From: an uncultured Eubacteriales bacterium
GTDB lineage: Bacteria > Bacillota_A > Clostridia > Oscillospirales > Oscillospiraceae
Assembly (NCBI GenBank): GCA_949742895.1
Contig: CATJRT010000063.1
Span: 1 to 27,125 of the forward strand
DNA length: 27,125 nt
Reading direction: 5' to 3'
Shown: one piece after another, positions 7,974-15,624 of the stretch
Numbering within the stretch: position 1 is the first letter of the stretch
Layout: each line of letters opens with the position of its first letter
Notes under the pieces: model-generated
What the model was told of the DNA's origin: nothing
The model's database searches: none
Seen by the model: the letters and a program-made list of their open reading frames with translations, nothing else
Translations under genes and position numbers: made by a program

Positions 7974-8963
7974 TTAGCCAATCCCAAGGGCCTGGGCATT
8001 TTTGTTGTAAAGCATTTCCCGCTCCCGCTCGCCCAGGGGGAGGTTGTCAACGAAGTCCACCATGTGGGCCGCGTCCTCAAAGGGATAGTCGCTGCCAAAG
8101 AGGATGCGCTCCAGCCCCAGCACCCGGCGGGTGCAGTCGAAGGCTTGCGGTGACATATTGCCGCTGGTGGTGACGTAGATGTTGTGATGAAAGTAGTAGC
8201 TGAAGTCCTGGTGGTTCTTGGCCTTGGGGTTGGGCAGGAACTTCAGGCGGTTGTCCATCCGGTCCAGCAGGAAGGGTAGCGCCTCCCCCAGGTGGCCCAG
8301 TACCAGCTTCAGTTCGGGCAGCTCGTCGAACAGCCCGCCCACAATCATGCGGGTGAGGGTGGTGACGGTGTCCAGGGTGAAGCCCAGGCCCGGCCCCGCC
8401 ACGGGGAAGCCGCAGTCGTCCACACGGGAGGAGTGGGCCAGTTGGGGATGTAGGTAGACGTATACGCCCAGCTCTGCCGCCTTCCGGAACAGGGGGCGGT
8501 AGCGCGGATCGTCTGGGGCGGTTTCGCCGTAGTTGGAGTGGGTGTGCCAGGCCACGAAGCCCAGCTCCTTCACGCACCGCTCCAGCTCCGCCACAGCGGC
8601 AGGTACGTCCCCCACCGGCAGCACGGCGCTGCCCAGGTATCGGCCGGGGAAACGCTGGGTGAGGGAGTACAGCGCGTCGTTGGTGGCCCGGCAGACCCGG
8701 ACGCTTTCGGCGGGGTCAAGCTGTTCTGCGCCGGGGGAGCAGCTCAGCACGGCGCAGTCAATGTGCAGCCGGTCCATCAGAGCGATGCGCTCCCCGCCCA
8801 CCTCCAAAAGCTGCCGGAGCAGCTCTCCCTGGGGCATGGTGATGGAGGGGCTCCAGGTGATCAGGTCAGCGTCTGCCCGATAGTAGGGCGGCTCGGTGCG
8901 CTTGGCCAAGGCGTCGATGAGGCATTGGTCATAGAAATGGTTTTCAAAATCGATCCGTTTCAT
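7974..8963 (-). CDS. Amidohydrolase-2 family metal-dependent enzyme, probable decarboxylase
   Basis: The 329-residue TIM-barrel-type protein shows the ligand set of the ACMSD/gamma-resorcylate decarboxylase group: E7-x-H9 near the N-terminus (DFENHF), H172 in YLHPQ, H224 in GHLGEALPFLLDR, and D292 in LFGSDYPFED. The ExH instead of HxH start and the GHLGE and SDYPFE motifs favour a non-oxidative decarboxylase or related C-C lyase/hydratase over a true amidohydrolase. ATG 8963 is preferred over GTG 8972 because GGAG lies 10 bases upstream of the former. It is the last gene of the TRAP operon, 24 bases after dctM, so its substrate is probably what the transporter brings in. Exact reaction unknown. 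Confidence 0.8.
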   Translation of the reverse strand: MKRIDFENHFYDQCLIDALAKRTEPPYYRADADLITWSPSITMPQGELLRQLLEVGGERIALMDRLHIDCAVLSCSPGAEQLDPAESVRVCRATNDALYSLTQRFPGRYLGSAVLPVGDVPAAVAELERCVKELGFVAWHTHSNYGETAPDDPRYRPLFRKAAELGVYVYLHPQLAHSSRVDDCGFPVAGPGLGFTLDTVTTLTRMIVGGLFDELPELKLVLGHLGEALPFLLDRMDNRLKFLPNPKAKNHQDFSYYFHHNIYVTTSGNMSPQAFDCTRRVLGLERILFGSDYPFEDAAHMVDFVDNLPLGEREREMLYNKNAQALGIG

Positions 8964-8987
8964 GTGTATCACGCTCCAGACAATGGT

Positions 8988-10271
8988 TCAGCCGCCCATC
9001 AGCAGGGCGGGCAGGGCGGTGGACAGCTCGGGGACGTAGGTAATGACCAGCACAGAGGCCACATACAGGATGATAAAGGGGATGCAGGACCGGGAGATCA
9101 GTCCGATGGGCCGCTTGAGCACGCTCTGGGCCACGAAGATGTTCAGGCCGAAGGGAGGAGTAAACAGGCCGATGGCCAGGTTGACCACGAACACCATGCC
9201 CAGGTGCAGCGCTGGGATGCCCAGCAGGGAGGCGGTGGGCAGCAGGATGGGGGCCAGGATGAGGATGGCGGCGCTGGTGTCGAAGAAGCAGCCCACGATC
9301 AGCAGCAACACATTGAGCATCAGCAGGAACTGGATGCGCCCCATGCCAGAGAACGCCTCGGTCACGGCGGCAGGGACTTGGGCGATGGTGATGGCCTGGG
9401 AGAATACAGTGCTGGCGGCGATGAGCAGGAACACCTGGGCGGTGGTGCGTCCGGCATCCTTGAACACGCCGATGAGCTGCCTGGGCTTGATGTCCCGTGT
9501 GATGAACACTGCCACAATGAAGGAATAGGCGGCGGCCAGTGCGCCGGACTCGGTGGGGGTGACGAAGCCGCTGTATACGCCGCCCAGCACGATGATTGGC
9601 AGGATCAGCACTGGGATGCCCCTCCACAGCGCGGTGAGGAACGCCCTGCCGGAGAAGCGCTCCGCCTGGGCTTCGGAGTTGGGCTTGCAGCGGACGATCA
9701 GGTAAATGGACACCACCAGTACGATGAGCACGCCGGGACCAATGCCCGCCAGGAACAGCTTGGGGATGGAGGTCTCAGTGGCCACGCCGTAGATAATCAT
9801 GGTGATGCTGGGCGGGATGATGGTGGACAGGGCCGCAGAGGAGGTGATGATGCCCAGGGACATCTTCTCCCCGTGACGCTGGGCCAGCGGTTCATGGACG
9901 ATTTTTCCGAAGGTGGCGGTGGCCGCCGGACCGGAGCCGGAAATCGCGCCGAATACGGCGTTGGACAGTACACAGGCGATGGGCAGGCCGCCCCGTACGG
10001 TCTTGAGCAGCTCAATGAACACGTTGATGAGCCGGGTCCCCAGACTGCTGGCGGCGATCAGGCTGCCCGCCACCATGAAGAAGGGCACAGCCAGCAGGGC
10101 GTTCTTGGTCATGGCCTCGAAGAACCCGGTGAACAGGTTGGTCAGGGACATATGGTTGACGAAGAGCTGGAGATAGATGGCCGAGCACAGCACGGAGATG
10201 TAGATGGGGCACTTGAGGATGGAGAGCGCGATCATGATGATGAGCGCGGGCACCAATACTTGTAAAATCAT
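8988..10271 (-). CDS. dctM: TRAP transporter large permease (DctM family)
   Basis: A 427-residue, very hydrophobic protein with about 11-12 membrane helices and DctM hallmarks: 'AVPFFMVAGSLI' near residue 65, 'NAVFGAISGSGPAATATFGKI' in the first hairpin and 'ITSSAALSTIIPPSITMIIYG'. In the second half come 'TPTESGALAAAYSF' and 'ATPPFGLN'-type 'LFTPPFGLNIFV'. It uses the sodium gradient to import the ligand handed over by the binding protein. Its start overlaps the dctQ stop by four bases (ATGA), indicating translational coupling. Confidence 0.93.
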   Translation of the reverse strand: MILQVLVPALIIMIALSILKCPIYISVLCSAIYLQLFVNHMSLTNLFTGFFEAMTKNALLAVPFFMVAGSLIAASSLGTRLINVFIELLKTVRGGLPIACVLSNAVFGAISGSGPAATATFGKIVHEPLAQRHGEKMSLGIITSSAALSTIIPPSITMIIYGVATETSIPKLFLAGIGPGVLIVLVVSIYLIVRCKPNSEAQAERFSGRAFLTALWRGIPVLILPIIVLGGVYSGFVTPTESGALAAAYSFIVAVFITRDIKPRQLIGVFKDAGRTTAQVFLLIAASTVFSQAITIAQVPAAVTEAFSGMGRIQFLLMLNVLLLIVGCFFDTSAAILILAPILLPTASLLGIPALHLGMVFVVNLAIGLFTPPFGLNIFVAQSVLKRPIGLISRSCIPFIILYVASVLVITYVPELSTALPALLMGG

Positions 10272-10753
10272 TCGTCAGCCTCTCCTTTGTTGCAGATCAT
10301 GATGACCAGCAGAGTGAGTACGCCCACCACAAGGCACACCATGGCGATGGCATACAGGATGCCTTTTGGCATATGGAGCACATAGGTGAGCTGGTTGCGG
10401 CGGAATGCCTTGAGCATTACGTCCACGCCATGCCAGCCCATGATGACCAGCACCACACTGGTGACCAGGTTACGGATGTAGCTCAGGATGGTCTGGCCCA
10501 CCTTGCCCTTCACCCACAGGTCGATGGCGGAGATGCAAAGCTGGTCGTTGGCCCCCTCCAGATAGGGGATGGCCAGATAGGCCATGAGCACGATGCAGTA
10601 GCTGCACAGCTCCTCCGTCCAGGTAAAGCCCTCTCCGAAGAAGCGGGCAATGGCGTTGGCGGTGGCCAAGGCGGTGGCGATGGCGATCAGCACAGCGGAG
10701 AGCATAAACATAAAATGGCGGATATGGCGCATGATTTTGACACAGGTTTCCAT
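10268..10753 (-). CDS. dctQ: TRAP transporter small permease (DctQ family)
   Basis: A 161-residue protein with four predicted membrane helices and the family motif 'FTWTEELCSY' (W-x-E-E) after helix two. The ribosome site GGGAGG lies about 10 bases before ATG 10753. It sits between the binding protein and the large permease in the normal dctP-dctQ-dctM order. Its role is to form the membrane complex with DctM and to help dock the binding protein. Confidence 0.9.
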   Translation of the reverse strand: METCVKIMRHIRHFMFMLSAVLIAIATALATANAIARFFGEGFTWTEELCSYCIVLMAYLAIPYLEGANDQLCISAIDLWVKGKVGQTILSYIRNLVTSVVLVIMGWHGVDVMLKAFRRNQLTYVLHMPKGILYAIAMVCLVVGVLTLLVIMICNKGEADE

Positions 10754-10775
10754 GGATGTTCCTCCCTTCCAAGGA

Positions 10776-10802
10776 GGGCGGGGCCGCAGGCTGGCCCCGC
10801 CC
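10776..10802 (-). other. Intercistronic GC hairpin between dctP and dctQ
   Basis: A perfect 10-bp stem (GGGCGGGGCC at 10776-10785 pairing with 10793-10802, loop of 7) lies in the 58-base dctP-dctQ gap, without a U-tract. On its downstream side, minus-strand CCCTCCTT can pair imperfectly with the dctQ ribosome site AAGGGAGG. Likely protects the binding-protein message and lowers permease expression; inferred. Confidence 0.6.
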
Positions 10803-10811
10803 GGGTCAGGT

Positions 10812-11864
10812 TCAGCCGATCAGGTCGGCGAATTCTTCATAGATGGCGGCACAGTCAGAGTCCGTGTTCTTGAAAGCCTCGTGGAGGGGGGCGGAGGCGG
10901 CCTTCATGTCGTCCAGAAGCTGCTGGTCCGGTTCAATCTGTGTGGCGCCGGCCTCCACCATGGCGTCCATGGCCTCCTGGGAATACTTGGTCATATAGTC
11001 CACCTCGTAGTCGTTTACCACGTCCCTGGCGGTGGAAAGAATCAGGTCTTGTACGTTCTGGGGCAGGGTGTCCATCCAGTCGGCGCTGAAGAAGAAGCAG
11101 TTGACAAAGGCGCCGGCGGGACACAGGTTGATGTGTTTGGCGCTCTCATACAGGCCCTGGGTGTACCAGAAGGTGCAGTCGTTGAGCACACCTTCAATGG
11201 TGCCGTTCTGGAGGCCCACCGCTACGTCGCCGGGGTCCAGTGCGGTGACGGATGCGCCGTAGGCGGTCAGAGAGTTCTGAAGGGTGGGGGAGGGCAGGGT
11301 CCACAGCCGGTGGCCGTTGAAGTCGCCGATCTTCTCAATGGGGAAGGTAGACAAAATGTAGGAGTTGCCGCCCAGCAGCCAGCCGCCTACCTTGAAGCCC
11401 TTGTTATAGAGGTACTCGTCCAGGCTGGTGCCGTTGGACAGAATTTTTTGGGCCTGGGCGGCGGCTGTGCCGTCGGTGTCGAACAGGAAGGGCAGGTCCA
11501 GGATGGCGATGGCGGGGGCGTAAGAGGCGAAGTAGGAGGAGGGGATGAGCACGCCCTCAATGTCGCCGTTCTGTACACCCTCAATCATCTGAGGCGCGGT
11601 GCCCAGAGTGCTGGTGGGGTACAGCTCCACAGTGATGGCGCCGTTGGAGGCGGCCTCGATGCGGGACTTGAACTCCTCCATGGTTACGTTCTGCTGGTGC
11701 TTGCCGCCAGTGGGGGTGCCCAGGCGGATGGTGTAGCTGCCAGTGATTTCGGTGTCACTGCCGGGCTGGGTGCTGTTGCCGGGGTTTTCGCCGGAGCCGC
11801 AGGCGCACAGCAGCAGGGACAGCGTCATTGCTGTGGCAAGGATCAGGGCCAGTTTCTTTTTCAT
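10812..11864 (-). CDS. dctP: TRAP transporter solute-binding lipoprotein (DctP family)
   Basis: A 350-residue protein with a lipoprotein signal (lipobox ending LCAC22) and a Thr/Ser/Pro-rich linker, then the DctP fold: 'IRLGTPTGGKHQQNVTMEEF', 'VELYPTSTLGTAPQMIEGVQNG' and 'LDLPFLFDT'. The stretch 'GHRLWTLPSPTLQNSLTAYGAS' aligns with the family segment GLKIRxP. The arginine that normally binds the substrate carboxylate is therefore replaced by Trp188, unless the neighbouring Arg186 takes its place. Further signs are 'VGLQNGTIEGVLND', equivalent to ALQTGVVDGQEN. GGAAGG precedes ATG 11864. First gene of the operon and divergent from a PucR-type regulator, which probably controls it. Confidence 0.9.
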   Translation of the reverse strand: MKKKLALILATAMTLSLLLCACGSGENPGNSTQPGSDTEITGSYTIRLGTPTGGKHQQNVTMEEFKSRIEAASNGAITVELYPTSTLGTAPQMIEGVQNGDIEGVLIPSSYFASYAPAIAILDLPFLFDTDGTAAAQAQKILSNGTSLDEYLYNKGFKVGGWLLGGNSYILSTFPIEKIGDFNGHRLWTLPSPTLQNSLTAYGASVTALDPGDVAVGLQNGTIEGVLNDCTFWYTQGLYESAKHINLCPAGAFVNCFFFSADWMDTLPQNVQDLILSTARDVVNDYEVDYMTKYSQEAMDAMVEAGATQIEPDQQLLDDMKAASAPLHEAFKNTDSDCAAIYEEFADLIG

Positions 11865-12105
11865 CTTAATTGCCTTCCTTTCATACCGGTCTCAGATGGT
11901 AGTGGTCAGGCGCAGCCACCCTGAAACAGGACGTGCGGCGGCTTCGCCTGTTAAAAATCTATCAAAAAAGAAGGGTCGATTCATTAGAGCATTTGACAAT
12001 ATTTTACCGACGTCCCCGGCGGGATTATTGTAGGATTTGCAAATTGTCTTCATCTTACTCCCAAAAGGCGGAGACAGCCGGCCTGGGGAGATATGCGCTT
12101 GCCGG
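11865..12105. promoter_or_regulatory. Divergent control region between dctP and the PucR-type regulator
   Basis: No gene is visible. On the dctP side I see no good sigma-A promoter; the best -10 on the minus strand is TACAAT (12032-12027), without a matching -35, which fits an activator-dependent promoter. A perfect 10-base palindrome ATTTGCAAAT lies at 12035-12044 directly upstream of that -10, and GACAAT (11995-12000) and ATTGTC (12043-12048) form a spaced inverted repeat. These are candidate regulator sites only. Confidence 0.35.
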
Positions 12106-12134
12106 TTGAAAACGGCGGGAATACAGGTTATACT
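12106..12134 (+). promoter_or_regulatory. Promoter of the regulator-fumarase operon
   Basis: TTGAAA (12106-12111) and TATACT (12129-12134) with a 17-base spacer. The transcript would begin around 12141, giving a leader of about 55 bases before ATG 12196. Confidence 0.8.
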
Positions 12135-12195
12135 ATGGGCAGAGGCTTTGTATGACGGCGGATTTTGCCACTGTCCCGAAGAAAGGAGCGGCCCG

Positions 12196-13782
12196 ATGCT
12201 GAAAATATCCCTGAATATGATCTTGGACTGTCTGGAAGGGCTGAAGGTGGAGCCACTGTTTTCCACGGAGGACGACCTGTTTTTCAGCGGTCTGCGCCTG
12301 TACGAGCGGGGGCAGGACCAGCTCTTGCCGGAAAACATCTATATGTGCCGGGGAGAGGAGCTGACCGGCGAAGCGGCGGACAGCGGCTGCTGCTTTTTGT
12401 GCGTTTCCCCTATGCCGGAGGATATTCGAGAGAAGCTTGGGGGCAGGCAGCTTGTGCTGGTGGAGGGAGAGGAGGCCGGGCTGGCTCGGGTATTCAACCT
12501 GGTGCAAAGCTTGTTCACCGACCTGCGGGAATGGCACCAGGCAATGCACGTCTCCCTCATCCAGAACAACGACGTGCAGGAGCTGATGGACCTGAGCGAG
12601 AGCGCCATCGGCAACCCCATTGTGCTGGGGGCCCGGGGCTTCAAGCTGCTGGCTCACACCCGCCATATCGAGACGGACGACGAAATTTACAACGAGCTGG
12701 TGTCCCATGGCTACCACACCCGGCAGAGCATTGAACGGCTGACCAAAAACCGCCAGGTAGACAGCATCAAAAAGGCCAGCGTTCTGGATATCACCTTCCC
12801 CCTGCCCCAGATGACCCGATACCAGACTGTGACCAGGACCTTTTACATGAACGGCGTGCCCTTCGCCTATCTGCGGATGATTTGCAGCAGCTACCCGCCC
12901 TCCAAGAGTCTGGCGGAGCGGTTCAGCCTGCTGTCCGAATGTGTGGAGCTGTACCTGCACAGCCGCTATTCTGAGGGAAGCATTAACAAATATATGTACG
13001 AGTACGTGCTGGTGGAGCTCATCGAGAAAAAGATCAGGGACGACGAGCTGGACGAGCGCATCCGCTGCGTGGGGCTGCGCCGGGATTCGGAGTACCAGCT
13101 TTTGAAGATTATTTTCCAGGATGAGGCCAACACCTCCCTGAGCTATGTGCTGGAGCAGCTTCTTACTACCTTCCCGGAGGCCCGGCCCTTTGCTTACGAC
13201 GGGGATATTGTGATGCTGATGAACTACGAGAGCAAATACCGGCAGGCGGAGGCCCGGAAGAGCAGCCAGCTCAAGCTGCTTGGGGATTTTCTGGACTATC
13301 ACAAGGCATACTGCGGCATGAGTACCGTGTTCCGCTCCCTGATGAACGTCAGCGACGCCTATGTTCAGGCCACGGTGGCCATCGAGATTGGGCGGAAGCT
13401 TCAGCGAAAGGGGGTTCCAGTGCCTGACACCGGGGACGGTTGGGTGTTCGATTACCGGGACTACTACATCTACCACCTGATTGACGCCTGCGCAGATCAG
13501 GTGCGGTTGGGCAGCCTGTGCGACGGGCAGCTCCTGGCCATCCGGGAACAGGATGAGCAGAAACACACCCAGTATGCCAACCTGCTGTATACCTATCTGA
13601 TGAGTGAGTGCAAGCCCACCGACACCGCACGGGCGCTGCATATGCACCGCAACAATGTCATCTATCATGTGGAGCGGCTCAGTGAGCAGCTTGGGGTTGA
13701 CCTGGAGGACCCGGAAACCCGGCTACGCCTGCTGCTGTCCTTCAAGGTAATGGACCTGATGCAGTGTCTGCCGCCGCTATGA
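12196..13782 (+). CDS. PucR/CdaR-type transcriptional regulator
   Basis: ATG 12196 follows AAAGGAG (12182-12188). The 528-residue protein ends in the PucR C-terminal helix-turn-helix: 'TDTARALHMHRNNVIYHVERL' followed by 'LGVDLEDPETRLRLLLSF'. This module, with the RNNVIYH-type recognition helix, is specific for PucR/CdaR activators. The N-terminal ~300 residues are a sensor portion that I cannot assign firmly. The middle includes 'GNPIVLGARGFKLLAHT', resembling a GAF/PAS-like pocket often seen in this family. PucR relatives usually sense a catabolic substrate or intermediate. It is transcribed away from dctP and together with the dehydratase genes 33 bases downstream, so it most likely controls this locus. 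Confidence 0.85.
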   Translation: MLKISLNMILDCLEGLKVEPLFSTEDDLFFSGLRLYERGQDQLLPENIYMCRGEELTGEAADSGCCFLCVSPMPEDIREKLGGRQLVLVEGEEAGLARVFNLVQSLFTDLREWHQAMHVSLIQNNDVQELMDLSESAIGNPIVLGARGFKLLAHTRHIETDDEIYNELVSHGYHTRQSIERLTKNRQVDSIKKASVLDITFPLPQMTRYQTVTRTFYMNGVPFAYLRMICSSYPPSKSLAERFSLLSECVELYLHSRYSEGSINKYMYEYVLVELIEKKIRDDELDERIRCVGLRRDSEYQLLKIIFQDEANTSLSYVLEQLLTTFPEARPFAYDGDIVMLMNYESKYRQAEARKSSQLKLLGDFLDYHKAYCGMSTVFRSLMNVSDAYVQATVAIEIGRKLQRKGVPVPDTGDGWVFDYRDYYIYHLIDACADQVRLGSLCDGQLLAIREQDEQKHTQYANLLYTYLMSECKPTDTARALHMHRNNVIYHVERLSEQLGVDLEDPETRLRLLLSFKVMDLMQCLPPL

Positions 13783-13815
13783 CCGGCAAAGCGAACGAGA
13801 AAGGAAGGGAACGTT

Positions 13816-14649
13816 ATGAGAGAACTGAACGCCAAAGCCATTGCCGAAGCTGTGGCCCGGCTGTGTATCCGAGCCAATACCTGTCTGCCCCAGGATGTGA
13901 AGAACGCCATAGCCCGTGCCCGTCAGGAGGAGGATTGGCCTGCTGCCCGGGAAATCCTGGACCGCATCATCGAAAACAGCAGCATTGGAGGTGGCTTTCC
14001 CATCTGCCAGGATACAGGGATGGCCTGCGTGTTTCTGGAGGTGGGCCAGGACATACACATCGACGGCGACCTGTTTCAGGCCGTTAACGAGGGGGTGCGC
14101 AGGGGATATGCAGAGGGTTATCTGCGTAAGTCTGTGGTTGGTGACCCACTGGAGCGGGTAAACACCGGAGACAATACCCCTGCCATGCTTTACACGGAGC
14201 TGGTCCCTGGCGAACGGGTGGCTGTCACGGTGGCCCCCAAGGGCTTCGGCAGCGAGAATATGAGCCGAATCGCCATGCTCAAGCCATCCGACGGATTAGA
14301 GGGAGTCAAGCGCTTCATTCTGGATACGGTGGAGCAGGCGGGGCCAAACCCATGTCCCCCCATCGTGGTGGGGGTTGGCATTGGCGGCACCTTCGACAAG
14401 TGTGCCCTTCTGGCAAAAAAGGCGCTGCTGCGGGAGTTGAATGCTTCCAGCCCCCAGCCCTTCTATGCGGAGTTGGAGCGAGAGTTGTTGGAAAGAATCA
14501 ATGCGCTTGGCATTGGCCCCCAGGGGTTCGGTGGGCGGACCACTGCTTTGGCGGTCCACATTGAAACTATGCCCACCCACATTGCAGGGCTACCCTGCGC
14601 CGTGAACATCAACTGCCATGTGGCCCGCCACGCAACGGAGGTGCTTTGA
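13816..14649 (+). CDS. Fumarate hydratase/tartrate dehydratase alpha subunit (class I, Fe-S)
   Basis: The 277-residue protein matches the N-terminal half of class I fumarases. It has 'FPICQDTGMACVF' (Cys64), 'VVGVGIGGTFDKCALLAKKALLRE' (Cys196) and a C-terminal 'GFGGRTTALAVHIE...INCHVARH' (Cys267). The three cysteines are good candidates for the [4Fe-4S] ligands. 'VNTGDNTPAMLYTELVPGE' and 'APKGFGSENMSRIAMLKPSDG' are also conserved in the family. With the beta subunit it would interconvert fumarate and malate, or dehydrate L-tartrate to oxaloacetate; the two activities cannot be told apart by eye. AAGGAAGGG precedes ATG 13816. The locus also contains a TRAP transporter and a regulator, which favours a catabolic dehydratase. 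Confidence 0.9.
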   Translation: MRELNAKAIAEAVARLCIRANTCLPQDVKNAIARARQEEDWPAAREILDRIIENSSIGGGFPICQDTGMACVFLEVGQDIHIDGDLFQAVNEGVRRGYAEGYLRKSVVGDPLERVNTGDNTPAMLYTELVPGERVAVTVAPKGFGSENMSRIAMLKPSDGLEGVKRFILDTVEQAGPNPCPPIVVGVGIGGTFDKCALLAKKALLRELNASSPQPFYAELERELLERINALGIGPQGFGGRTTALAVHIETMPTHIAGLPCAVNINCHVARHATEVL

Positions 14650-14650
14650 T

Positions 14651-15220
14651 ATGACCAGATCTATCACCGCCCCCCTTGACGCCGGGACCGCCCGCTCCCT
14701 GCGCTCCGGGGACAGCGTGCTGCTCAGCGGAATCATCTACACAGCCCGGGACGCGGCCCATAAGCGCCTGTGCGAGCTGGCGGCAAGGGGAGAGCCTATG
14801 CCCTTTCCTATGGAGGGGGCCGTTATTTACTACGTGGGGCCTACGCCCGCCCGTCCCGGACAGCCCATCGGCTCCGCCGGGCCCACCACCAGCTACCGCA
14901 TGGACACCTACGCGCCTACCCTGTTACGGCTGGGGGAGCTGGGCATGATTGGAAAGGGTAAGCGGGGTGCAGAAGTCATCGAGGCCATGAGGGAGACCGG
15001 AGCGGTATACTTTGGGGCCATCGGCGGGGCAGGGGCTCTGCTGGCCCGGTGCGTCAAGTCGGCGGAGCTGGTATGCTATGAGGACCTGGGGGCGGAGGCC
15101 GTCCGGCGGCTGGAAGTAAAAAACCTTCCCCTCACCGTGGTCATCGACAGCTTGGGAAACAACCTCTATGAGACAGGACGGGCCGCCTATCTGGCCCAGC
15201 GGCAGGAGGAGACTTCCTGA
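14651..15220 (+). CDS. Fumarate hydratase/tartrate dehydratase beta subunit (class I)
   Basis: A 189-residue protein corresponding to the C-terminal half of class I fumarases: 'SGIIYTARDAAHKRL', 'YVGPTPARPGQPIGSAGPTTS' then YRMDTYAP, 'GMIGKGKRG' and 'YFGAIGGAGALLA'. These form the swivelling domain that completes the active site. ATG 14651 starts one base after the alpha-subunit stop, with GGAGGTG at 14638-14644. An upstream ATG at 14618 lies inside the alpha gene and lacks support. It is the last gene before a terminator. Confidence 0.92.
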   Translation: MTRSITAPLDAGTARSLRSGDSVLLSGIIYTARDAAHKRLCELAARGEPMPFPMEGAVIYYVGPTPARPGQPIGSAGPTTSYRMDTYAPTLLRLGELGMIGKGKRGAEVIEAMRETGAVYFGAIGGAGALLARCVKSAELVCYEDLGAEAVRRLEVKNLPLTVVIDSLGNNLYETGRAAYLAQRQEETS

Positions 15221-15240
15221 AAAATCCATATGGAAAAACC

Positions 15241-15270
15241 GGCGGCAGGTCTTTGGGCCTGCCGCCTTTT
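15241..15270 (+). terminator. Terminator of the regulator-fumarase operon
   Basis: GGCGGCAGG (15241-15249) pairs with CCTGCCGCC (15258-15266) around an 8-base loop and is followed by TTTT. It lies 20 bases after the beta-subunit stop. Confidence 0.88.
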
Positions 15271-15311
15271 CACTGGCTAAAAGCTGTAACTGAACTGTAA
15301 TTATTGCGTTG

Positions 15312-15340
15312 TTGACAGTGTCGACTGGTGTACCATAGTA
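15312..15340 (+). promoter_or_regulatory. Possible promoter of the truncated repressor gene
   Basis: TTGACA at 15312-15317 is followed by a weak -10 (CATAGT at 15334-15339, 16-base spacing). The -35 is nested in a short dyad, GACA-G-TGTC at 15314-15322, which could be an operator. About 100 bases without genes separate it from ATG 15444. Confidence 0.4.
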
Positions 15341-15443
15341 AGAGCCTGTCCCGGAATTAGACGTGCATGGGTAATGCAGTCAGATTTTACGCTGGGCAGG
15401 GCGATTTGGCGTAGGAATACTTTGCCGACAGGAGGAAAATGAC

Positions 15444-15548
15444 ATGGAACCAAGTAAACTGACGTCCAGCGAATGGAGCGTGCTTGCGTGTCTGTGGGAG
15501 GACAGTCCCCGCACGGCCATGCAGCTCTCCCCTGCACTGCTTGATTGA
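15444..15548 (+). pseudogene. Truncated BlaI/MecI/CopY-family repressor (N-terminal remnant)
   Basis: After a strong ribosome site (AGGAGG at 15430-15435) a 34-codon frame begins MEPSKLTSSEWSVLACLWED and ends at TGA 15546-15548. The sequence 'LTSSEWSVLACLWEDSPRTAMQL' is the first winged-helix segment of BlaI/MecI/CopY repressors (xLTxxExxVMxxLW), which are normally about 120-130 residues. The rest of the DNA-binding domain and the dimerisation domain are absent from all frames downstream, where a promoter and cutC follow. It is therefore a remnant; start, ribosome site and perhaps promoter remain, so a short peptide could still be made. Confidence 0.7.
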
Positions 15549-15574
15549 CAGAATGCAGTAGTATACATTATAAT
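15545..15574 (+). promoter_or_regulatory. Strong promoter of cutC, overlapping the repressor remnant
   Basis: TTGACA (15545-15550) and TATAAT (15569-15574) with an 18-base spacer. The -35 overlaps the stop codon of the truncated repressor. A near-perfect dyad, GTAGTAT and ATAATAC at 15558-15564 and 15570-15576, covers the -10 and could be an operator. Confidence 0.85.
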
Positions 15575-15624
15575 ACGTGAAACTGGCCGGGGGCCGGCAA
15601 TACATTGACTGGGAGATGAACGGC

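Noticed and set aside
8538..10265. A 575-codon frame on the plus strand, antisense to dctM and the amidohydrolase
   Set aside because: Composition is Gly/Asp/His/Gln-rich nonsense, while the minus-strand frames match known families throughout.
12133..13668. A 511-codon minus-strand frame antisense to the PucR-type regulator
   Set aside because: No domain or ribosome site; the plus-strand product has a clear PucR helix-turn-helix end.
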